Source of the DNA: Bacteroidota bacterium
Lineage (GTDB): Bacteria; Bacteroidota; Ignavibacteria; Kapaibacteriales; UBA961
NCBI GenBank assembly: GCA_018266765.1
Contig: JAFDZU010000060.1
Coordinates: 1-38,281, forward strand
Direction: 5' to 3'
Length of the DNA: 38,281 nucleotides
This document shows, piece after piece, positions 25,601 to 31,827 of this stretch. The notes beneath the pieces are model-generated. The model was not told the DNA's origin, did no database searches, and saw nothing but the letters and a program-made list of their open reading frames with translations. Each line of letters starts with the position of its first letter. Position 1 is the stretch's first letter. Position numbers and translations under genes: made by a program.

Positions 25601-26604
25601 GTATCTCCGGCAAGATAAGTAGAATACACCAAGCCCGTTCCCGACGGAGTGAATTTACTAACAAAACAGCTTTTTAATTGTGAAGCGGTTTTATAAGCAC
25701 CCGGTGTAACGGGAAAATTCAACGAACTTGTTTCGCCGGTTATATATGCTGATTTATTTGTATCTACAGAAATTGCAATACCGTCATCAATATTACTACC
25801 ACCCAATAAGGTCGAATAAACCGGAGGGTCTATAATTAATTCATAAGTTTTATCATACTCACCAAACTCAAAGCCGATTATGTCATATCCTGTACGTTTA
25901 TACTTACAATCAACACTTATTTTTTTACCGTCTATCATCTGATAGGCAATCGGCGCACCCATTACCACATTACCAACAGATGAACCAAGCACAATATCAC
26001 CTTTCGGTGTTATATTCATACTTGAAGCACCGTCAAATCGAAAATAAATTTCTTCAACTTTTGCCGTCGGACTGCAGTGTATATCATAACGAAATTGATT
26101 GTTATACGAATAGACACGCATACTTACGCCTTCGTAGAGTTCATCTACCCGAACTGTCTCGAATAATCGAACATTTGGTATCCACTGAGCAGGATTATTC
26201 CCTGAAATATAGTGATGAACCCCCTCGCGAACGCCTTCGCCGATAGATTTTGGAGCTAATCTACCGATAAACTCCATGCGAATTACTTGTCCTTGAATTT
26301 CTTGATTGTTTGCTCTCTGAGTATTGTTTAATAGTGCTCGATTGCTGAGTGAAGTAGATGCGCTTTGTTGTGAAAATACAGAAACATCAAATACAAATCC
26401 AAAAGGTGTAACCCAAGCATTCATATTTGGATAGCGTGTACCAAACTGAGCGGTGGAATTCCACTGACCTTTGTTTTCTATAAAAGCTCCCGTATGAAAC
26501 TGCTGTTGAAATGAATAAGTATCATTCAGCTTTTGAGCCGAGGTCGGAGCAAATGTTAGCGCGAACAAACAAAAAATTATAAATAAACTGCCGTAAAATT
26601 TCAT
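22675..26604 (-). CDS. Giant T9SS-sorted SBBP-repeat beta-propeller protein
   Basis: The 1309-residue secreted protein begins with signal peptide MKFYGSLFIIFCLFALTFAP. Residues ~35-260 match the N-terminal module found on SBBP proteins (FIENKGQWNSTAQFGTRYP..., VTPFGFVFDV). Residues ~265-700 hold about nine SBBP repeats of the form YSTLLGGSNIDDGIAISVD..AYITGETSS, which build propellers. Residues ~705-890 look like PKD/Ig-like modules (SFCEGGFVTLEAEDKSYRTYQWF, a frequent gliding-motility-protein pattern), and then come further Ig-like repeats with FSVSPTSAIIPAGDSAVV. The end is a T9SS type A domain (RSNFPNPTSTVSTVEYA...LPEGLYFLVMEAG). It is likely a surface adhesin or envelope scaffold; no enzyme motif is seen. 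Confidence 0.88.
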   Translation of the reverse strand: MKFYGSLFIIFCLFALTFAPTSAQKLNDTYSFQQQFHTGAFIENKGQWNSTAQFGTRYPNMNAWVTPFGFVFDVSVFSQQSASTSLSNRALLNNTQRANNQEIQGQVIRMEFIGRLAPKSIGEGVREGVHHYISGNNPAQWIPNVRLFETVRVDELYEGVSMRVYSYNNQFRYDIHCSPTAKVEEIYFRFDGASSMNITPKGDIVLGSSVGNVVMGAPIAYQMIDGKKISVDCKYKRTGYDIIGFEFGEYDKTYELIIDPPVYSTLLGGSNIDDGIAISVDTNKSAYITGETSSLNFPVTPGAYKTASQLKSCFVSKFTPSGTGLVYSTYLAGDTNGATSGTGISADATGNAYVTGYTSSKDFPTTDGSKHHNADAGFDAFVVKLKPDGSGLLYSTLIGGRGTDFSNSLIVNSLGEVFFGGSTEAYSQKNDYPVTANAFSKVWNGGSVDGFVTKLDASGKIVYSTLIGGNGDDYVRGITVDGNGSAYVTGETQSTGTSFPTSPLAIMRTYRGAFDCFVSKFSPTGDSLLYSTLLGNTGDDHGTAIAVDFTGNAYVTGYTSSPNFQITISPLAFDTLYNGGDDGFLLKLNATGSRLEYSTFLGGIGDDYCTGVAIDACGAAYVTGYTNSSKFPTTSNGIDSVRHGLAADCFITKANSTGSVITYSTLVGGASADRANAIFVDSTGAAYITGVTQSKDFPTTAGAVFAGNQDAFVSKIQVGILPLSPRIISDGPLSFCEGGFVTLEAEDKSYRTYQWFLNDSAIVGAIIPRITAADSGVYRLDVTDASGCIGTGNIHVRVRPVPSLDAGNDVLMCPDSTAQLSVIVKDSISRYKWVPNLGLSSDTVANPTAKPPVSVTYFVTITDTNGCTNSDSVHVIVLTPDMITLRLPSDTLIICPNDSLSATITVHNAATVGQKLRIVSSMPEFISLTDSSIISAQDSISFKIQFKGSSKDSLYSGVFTILDQCNNPHLATLNVQVGKPLITFTPTKVITICQFDSTTQHLTIHNRSTIQAILGISGGGGKFSVSPTSAIIPAGDSAVVSVFFAGDIAGMYSTTLFWTDQCGKKDSASPRIIVESIPLKVMMSSVSSAAQKIGVERLVDISVDSLNVLNQSSNKEITVTLQHEQTSLVFDSIIAPQCITDIKRFPGKTIITLLNCSTNLQNPIATARYSTVIGSTLAPIVKLTEVATADRCISATASGTDTLRLLAYGCEIKTLNVQFFTSALRSNFPNPTSTVSTVEYATVEEVPVKITLMNTLGQSVKTIIDMPHKPGVYQTTYSVGELPEGLYFLVMEAGMYRDAKSVVISSVGR

Positions 26605-26775
26605 CGATTAAAGGAAATAAATGAGTGAGGTTGAATGAATCTTATGAGTACGAAAATACTATGACTTGTGCTTACAGTCAAATATTTCTTCGGATGGCGG
26701 TTGTGAAACAACCGAGATTGCCTTGGTGTAAAGCTTAAAATTCTCGTTATATTCTGATAAATAAATCCTATTGAG

Positions 26776-27009
26776 TTAGAATACTCTGTATCCGAATACA
26801 GTAGAATTGTTTGAAGCACGTGTTTTCTTATCACCGAGCACAACCCGCACATTTCCTAAATGATCCTTTAATTCGTACATTTTCAAGCCAAGTGTGCGGG
26901 TAAATATCGTTTCGTCTGTCGGGGCTATGTTGTCGTTATTATTACGGGTTATGTTGGGTTTTGCAATGCCCGTGCGGTCGCTTCCATAGAGGGGGATTTC
27001 GGACAAACC
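26776..27009 (-). pseudogene. RHS-repeat core-domain remnant
   Basis: The reading frame carries PLYGSDRTGIAKPN, then RTLGLKMYELKDHLGNVRVVLGDKK. These are the hallmark segments (YGSxRxG and YELxxHLGNVR) of the C-terminal core of RHS/YD proteins in Bacteroidota. Only about 75 residues remain. The frame is closed by a stop ~30 bases upstream of the fragment and by another right after ...NSTVFGYRVF, so both the long YD-repeat body and the variable toxin-like tip are missing. There is no ATG start. It lies directly downstream of the unrecognised exported protein at 27012-27728, suggesting debris of a larger polymorphic-toxin-like gene. Confidence 0.7.
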
Positions 27010-27011
27010 CC

Positions 27012-27728
27012 TTACTTTTTCCTTTTTGGAATAAACAGATTAATAATTTCTAATTCGGTTGCTTTCTTAGGTAACTCTGCAAAACCATCAGCTTGTAATT
27101 CAGTGATAGTATCAGAGTTCTCACAATATGTAATGTCTTTAGTCAAATCTGGATTAAAAGAATTAGGGTGAGTATTTTTCACAACATCTATTTGGGCAAT
27201 ATTCCCTAAATTTAATTCTTTACTTCGATTTATATGTTTGTTAAAACTTGATCCAAAAATTAAACTTACAGAATCTAAATCATCAGCTGTTTGGTAGCAA
27301 TAAAATAATACCAGTTTTGTGTTAGCAAGATATGCCTGCATTCGTTTCTCGTTTTTAAAAGTGATGGTGTAGGATAATCGTCTCTTGCTCTGTTTTGGAA
27401 CATAGTAATAACAAGGAGAACTTTTTAGCGATGGACTATAAAATTCACATTCGTATCCTATTCTACTGTTGTCTTCATTCCAAGATTGAGGAATAATAAA
27501 TATAGGATTACCGTTAGGGTCTCGTCGGCTTAATCCGATATAACCTACAGAATAACAGAATAAACTCCAAGTGTTTAATAATACATAATCATCATTGTTT
27601 GAAATATTAGTGAACATTGTCGTTACATTTAGATTTGTTCCAACGATTTTACATGTTGTAGATGTTGTAATTTTGGCTGAACATTCATTCGCCATTAAAA
27701 CTATAAACAATACAGTTAATATTTTCAT
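27012..27728 (-). CDS. Exported protein of unknown function
   Basis: I do not recognise this 238-residue protein. A signal peptide (MKILTVLFIVLMANECSA) is clear, and the start is backed by a strong Shine-Dalgarno, AGGAG five to six bases before ATG 27728. The mature protein is beta-rich with six or so cysteines (TTCKIVG, LFCYSVGY, YECEFYS, SPCYYYV, LFYCYQ, ITYCEN), consistent with disulfides outside the cytoplasm. An N-terminal domain resembles generic Ig-like folds with no named match. The C-terminus is Lys-rich (LFIPKRKK). Its stop lies within ~30 bases of the RHS remnant, and the hairpin repeat at 27774-27818 lies just upstream. It may be accessory or recently acquired. Confidence 0.6.
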   Translation of the reverse strand: MKILTVLFIVLMANECSAKITTSTTCKIVGTNLNVTTMFTNISNNDDYVLLNTWSLFCYSVGYIGLSRRDPNGNPIFIIPQSWNEDNSRIGYECEFYSPSLKSSPCYYYVPKQSKRRLSYTITFKNEKRMQAYLANTKLVLFYCYQTADDLDSVSLIFGSSFNKHINRSKELNLGNIAQIDVVKNTHPNSFNPDLTKDITYCENSDTITELQADGFAELPKKATELEIINLFIPKRKK

Positions 27729-27773
27729 TTTAACTCCTATTTTTTTGATGCTTGTTCTATTGCTTTTTTTCCC

Positions 27774-27818
27774 GTCAGGTCAGTTGTTACCAACTGACCG
27801 TAAACACTTACCTATAAA
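27774..27818. repeat. Dispersed intergenic hairpin repeat, copy 2
   Basis: GTCA, then a perfect 9-bp stem (GGTCAGTTG / CAACTGACC, loop TTAC, 27778-27799), then GTAAACACTTACCTATAAA. Flanks match copy 1 at 73-116 at nearly every position. It lies between the di-haem gene's 3' end and the start of the exported protein gene, both on the minus strand, so it could also act as a terminator or leader hairpin. Confidence 0.6.
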
Positions 27819-27865
27819 TCGCCTGCTTGATATTTCATCCAATAGTTTCTCCGTTCGGTCGGCAG

Positions 27866-29263
27866 TTACAGTGACCTCAAAAAAGCTATAATTGCCTTAC
27901 GGTCACTTTGGGGTAATTTTTTGAAATATTCGCGTGATGTGGATGCCTCACCGCCATGCCACAGAATTGCCTCTATAAAATTTCTGGCTCTCCCGTCATG
28001 CAGAAAGTTTGAATGTCCGTTCACAAGCTCAGTCAAGCCGATTCCCCAAAGCGGTGAGGTGCGCCATTCATTAGCGGTAGCCAAATAATCAGGTCGTCCG
28101 TCCGATAGTTCATCGCCCATATCATGAAGCAATAAATCTGTGTAAGGATGAATAGTTTGATTAGAAATTTCAGGAATATCCGCAACTGTTCCGGTTTTTA
28201 GTGTGGGAGTATGACAGCCCAAACAATTTGCTTGCATAAAAAGCTGCTTACCGCGTTTGACCGTTTCATCATTCGTGTTACGACGGGAGGGAACAGCTAA
28301 AGTTCGAGTATAATGGACGACGGCATCAAGAGTTTTATCATCAACTTCGACAGCATGAGCAGGAATTGCCTGAACTTGCCCCACTGAATTTTCATCAGGG
28401 AAAACTGATGATGTGATTCCCATATCACCATTATACGCACCTGCATTTTGTTGCCTGAGGTTAGGCATATTACATTTCAGCCCGAAGCGACCGAGAGCAG
28501 TACGTTTATTTGTCACATCAAATACATAATTAGGTCTTCCGGAAATCCCGTCTTTATTTGCATCAGATTCATCGGCAATTGCAAGAATACTACTTTCCGG
28601 CACAGCTTCGAGCAATCCAAGACCAAAAACCGGAGGCGCAACTCGCGGGGATATCATAAGTCCGGCAGGAAGTGCAGTATAGGGATTAATTATTGTGTAT
28701 GTCGGCTGTCGCAAACTGTATTTTTCACCATCGGGGAAAGCCCCTTGGATTTCTTTATACGTTATTCTCACATTACCTTCCGAGACAGAACCAATAACAG
28801 CTCGTGGCTGAAGCTGACCGCCAAATCCGGGTGCAGGATTAGGGCCGCCGTCAGGAGCAAAACCGGGAATACTTAACCGAAAAAGCATCGAAGTTAATTC
28901 TTCTCCTTCATTTGGAGGCGTGCCTCGTCCGTCGCTTGCATGACAGCTTACACAGGCAATGTTATTATAAATTGGCCCCAAACCTGAATTTATTGTAGCC
29001 GGAGCTGTTACGAATTTTGCTTCAAATGCAACATCACCTTCTTGATGAAGCTCAAAACTTTGCGCGCTAAGATTTGGAGCAGGATTTGCAAATGCCTTGG
29101 AAGTAGCATCAAAAATTGTGGTAGCTCCCCCCGAAAGTGCATCATTTTCATCAGGATTTGCCGGTGCTGTATTATCGGTGCAACTCATGTAAAAAAAGGA
29201 AATTACTATAAATATTTTCCAAGAATTTTTTAGGATTTTTCGTTGAATCGTTTTTGTGTTCAT
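27866..29263 (-). CDS. Di-haem c-type cytochrome oxidoreductase (DUF1111 family), lipoprotein
   Basis: The 465-residue protein has an N-terminal export signal ending in a lipobox-like YMSC. Two haem c attachment motifs are present: CVSCH (near residue 109, followed by DGRGTPP) and CLGCH (near residue 355). Both lie in the segments expected for the di-haem oxidoreductase family, with VAPPVFGLGLLEAVPE, DGISGRPNYV, RFGLKCNMPNLRQQ and FLHDGRARNFIEAILWHGGE as family signatures. It should work in the periplasm as an electron-transfer or peroxidase-like enzyme. It begins 24 bases after the imelysin gene stop, so the two are very probably one transcript, as in other imelysin loci. Confidence 0.85.
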   Translation of the reverse strand: MNTKTIQRKILKNSWKIFIVISFFYMSCTDNTAPANPDENDALSGGATTIFDATSKAFANPAPNLSAQSFELHQEGDVAFEAKFVTAPATINSGLGPIYNNIACVSCHASDGRGTPPNEGEELTSMLFRLSIPGFAPDGGPNPAPGFGGQLQPRAVIGSVSEGNVRITYKEIQGAFPDGEKYSLRQPTYTIINPYTALPAGLMISPRVAPPVFGLGLLEAVPESSILAIADESDANKDGISGRPNYVFDVTNKRTALGRFGLKCNMPNLRQQNAGAYNGDMGITSSVFPDENSVGQVQAIPAHAVEVDDKTLDAVVHYTRTLAVPSRRNTNDETVKRGKQLFMQANCLGCHTPTLKTGTVADIPEISNQTIHPYTDLLLHDMGDELSDGRPDYLATANEWRTSPLWGIGLTELVNGHSNFLHDGRARNFIEAILWHGGEASTSREYFKKLPQSDRKAIIAFLRSL

Positions 29264-29287
29264 TTTGTGAAATTTAGAATTTGTGGT

Positions 29288-30358
29288 TTAATTTCCAATA
29301 AGAAGAGGTATAACATCGGCATTCAGCGTCGTTTTAAGTTTCAACACTGCATCCTGCGCCGCTCGAACATTTGCTTTATTCGTAAAAATAGCTTGTCCAA
29401 ACGAAGGAAGCATTGCACCGATTGTCTCAATAGCAGCATCTATTTCTCGTTTGCATCGGGCATCAAGCTCAGCGTTTTTTTCAGCAACTAAGAATGAAAT
29501 TCCTTTGCCGGAGAAACTTCCATAGACCCCATGATAGACATTACGCACGCTTCGAATATTATCGGCAAAATCTGCATTGGAATTGTCACTAAATTGAGAT
29601 TCTTCTCTTTGGCGGTCTTGCAGGGTGAACGGTTCATTAATTTTTCCGTTGGCAACTTCATCGCAAATATTAATCATTCCTTGGATAATCTCTTGTACAG
29701 CGGCATGTTGGGAAACGTAAATACTACTTCCTGTAACACCAGCATTGATAAAATTAGCCCCAAAATTATCTCCTGAAGTATCCCAAGATTTCCATAATTC
29801 AAATACTGCGGCTTTGAAACTTTGTGTAGTCGCGACCAAATAATCAATTTCTCGAATTGTAAAATCTTTCGCAGTTTTGGAATTATTAGCACCAAATAAT
29901 AAATATTCGATAGTATGGAAACCTTTTTGGGTTGATTCGAGTTGGTCAATAGTTTCTTTGGTGAGTGGCGAGGAACTTGCCAGAACACCATCGAGGTCAA
30001 TTTTATTCAGAGGCCAACTATCAATCCTCGGGTCTATTCCTTTCGTCTCTACAGGGCCGAATAAAAACCCTTCGCTTTGTTCCCACGGACGGCGTGCATC
30101 TCGCCATGCCTGTTTTGCCGCATTAAGATTATCTTCAGTTTTGGAAGATTTAAATTGTGAAACTATAGAATCTAATATTTGTGCTCGGTCGAGCATATCC
30201 TTATATGTCGGTATAATGACACCGATTGTAATATTGGTGAGTGCCTCTTTTACATCAGTTGCAGATGTATTCGGCGTTGTTGGATTCGTAGAGCATCCGG
30301 TCGTAATTAACGTTGCAATAATAATTAAAGCAGTAAGAGATATTGAAGAGATTTTCAT
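29288..30358 (-). CDS. Imelysin-family (M75) lipoprotein, probable iron-associated
   Basis: Starting at ATG 30358 gives a lipoprotein signal, MKISSISLTALIIIATLITTGC; the extra upstream frame to 30403 overlaps the porin gene and is rejected. The 356-residue protein has the imelysin signatures QAWRDARRPWEQSEGFLFGPV, IDSWPLN and the GxHxxE motif GFHTIEYLLFG. It also has a C-terminal half with helices NVYHGVYGSFSGKGISFLVAEKN. Imelysins lack proven protease activity in most cases and are thought to take part in iron uptake as EfeO/IcmP-like periplasmic proteins. It lies between an outer-membrane porin and a di-haem protein, consistent with an uptake role. The substrate is inferred only. Confidence 0.87.
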   Translation of the reverse strand: MKISSISLTALIIIATLITTGCSTNPTTPNTSATDVKEALTNITIGVIIPTYKDMLDRAQILDSIVSQFKSSKTEDNLNAAKQAWRDARRPWEQSEGFLFGPVETKGIDPRIDSWPLNKIDLDGVLASSSPLTKETIDQLESTQKGFHTIEYLLFGANNSKTAKDFTIREIDYLVATTQSFKAAVFELWKSWDTSGDNFGANFINAGVTGSSIYVSQHAAVQEIIQGMINICDEVANGKINEPFTLQDRQREESQFSDNSNADFADNIRSVRNVYHGVYGSFSGKGISFLVAEKNAELDARCKREIDAAIETIGAMLPSFGQAIFTNKANVRAAQDAVLKLKTTLNADVIPLLIGN

Positions 30359-30392
30359 AATTAAATAGAGAAAAGTAATACAATGATAAAAT

Positions 30393-31634
30393 TTATAGTT
30401 CAAATCCGATTCCCGTCGAAAATGTGTCCTCGAAGTTATCGCGGGAAATACCGAGAATACGATGATTAAATTGAATTTTCAGAACAACTTGAGGGTGGAA
30501 TTTATAATTTATACCGGCTGTTATAGACTTGCGAGCCCAGCGTGGATTATCAATAACATCTCCTTCGGTTCTAAACATAGAATCGTAATAATCATACCGC
30601 ATAAACGGGAGAAGTTCTTGCTTCATAATAGAATCGCCAAGAGCTAACGGCGAATTTGTAAGCAACGAAAAGACATCAAATCCGGCTTCGATAAATGCAC
30701 CTAACGCTACACTTCCTACAGGAGTTCGCTTTACTCCGAGTTCGTTCGACAAACCTTTATTGGCAAGTGAAATTGCGGCTGAATTTTCGAGTATTCCATA
30801 CAGAGCCAATGTTCTTATATGCAAAGCACCTGCATCAAGAGCTGATTGAAGTGTTCCAATAAAAACATGAGCCGGAATTGTTACATCGGGCTTTGGACGA
30901 TTGCCCGAAGTATTGCCGTAGTATGCGCTTGTACCCAACGTAAAGCCGTCCGATAGTCTATATTGTATATTGGTCGCAAGCGCAAGGTTTTCTGCATTGG
31001 CATAGTCGAAACGTGATTGATACCCCCGTTTTATCCAATTTGCAGAGCTAAACCCGGTGGCATCTAACCCATTGATTAGTTGTAATTGATAGCGGAGTTT
31101 ACCGGTTTGACCATACACTTCGATTCCGTTTTCATGCCATGCAACCGGCAGAAGTGCGGCTTCGGTTTCGGAAACATTTGTTGTAAAAAAATAACTTGGT
31201 TCATAGCGTTCGGAATAAAATCCGATTGGCAAATAAAAATGCCCAACAAGAAAATTTAATTCCGGAATCAATGTAATTCTTACGGCAAGTTTTTCGAGTA
31301 CTACTTCACCACCTTTTTCTATAGATTGCTCATATTGGCCAAATTCCTCAAACCTGTCGAACTCCATAGTAGCTCCGGCTCCACCATGTTCAAATTCAAT
31401 ATCAGCTTCAAAAGCAATATTCTTATTTAGTTGGTATTTGGGTTCAAAAGCAAATCGTTCGGGGTCAATTCTATTCCGTCTTTGCGGGTCAGTTTGCCAT
31501 TTGAAACCATAATAATTCACAATCCCGTACGCTTCGTAAGAGAATGGATTAGAAGGTGTTTGCTGTGGATTTTGCTGGGCTGAAATATTAGTTGTCACAC
31601 CAATTATCAAAAAAAACAGAATAATTGTTTTCAT
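30393..31634 (-). CDS. Outer-membrane porin-like beta-barrel protein
   Basis: From ATG 31634 the protein has 413 residues and a signal peptide MKTIILFFLIIGVTTNISAQ. The body is a run of amphipathic strands with aromatic girdles (EAYGIVNYYGFKWQTD, IAFEADIEFEHGG, FLVGHFYLPIGFYSERYEPSYFF, LRYQLQLINGLDATGFSSANWI) and it ends in FSTGIGFEL, as expected for an outer-membrane barrel. It resembles phosphate-selective or phosphonate-type porins in general layout, but I cannot name the family. Its stop is 34 bases before the imelysin start, so it is probably the first gene of a porin-imelysin-dihaem operon. It is divergent from the gene at 31828. Confidence 0.78.
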   Translation of the reverse strand: MKTIILFFLIIGVTTNISAQQNPQQTPSNPFSYEAYGIVNYYGFKWQTDPQRRNRIDPERFAFEPKYQLNKNIAFEADIEFEHGGAGATMEFDRFEEFGQYEQSIEKGGEVVLEKLAVRITLIPELNFLVGHFYLPIGFYSERYEPSYFFTTNVSETEAALLPVAWHENGIEVYGQTGKLRYQLQLINGLDATGFSSANWIKRGYQSRFDYANAENLALATNIQYRLSDGFTLGTSAYYGNTSGNRPKPDVTIPAHVFIGTLQSALDAGALHIRTLALYGILENSAAISLANKGLSNELGVKRTPVGSVALGAFIEAGFDVFSLLTNSPLALGDSIMKQELLPFMRYDYYDSMFRTEGDVIDNPRWARKSITAGINYKFHPQVVLKIQFNHRILGISRDNFEDTFSTGIGFEL

Positions 31635-31827
31635 TTTGAATGCTATAGTTTTGGATGTAATGCTTATTAAGATTAAATCTAAATTAAGGAATTTTACTGT
31701 TACAACCAAGATAAATTTATACTAAAAGTAATTCTGAAAAATAACAACGGCACGACAATTGTGCATTAGCTTTCAAAAATTGATTATTTTAGTGGAGAAA
31801 CAATTGCCTACCTATCGTAAAGAACAA

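Noticed and set aside
27595-27891. 98-codon plus-strand frame across the hairpin repeat
   Set aside because: Antisense to the exported protein and running through a palindromic repeat, with no coding signature.
31635-31827. Fur box or clear promoter between the divergent porin and secreted-protein genes
   Set aside because: I found no convincing 19-bp Fur-type dyad or TTG-N20-TAnnTTTG match; TAGCTTTC at 31767 lacks a partner element.
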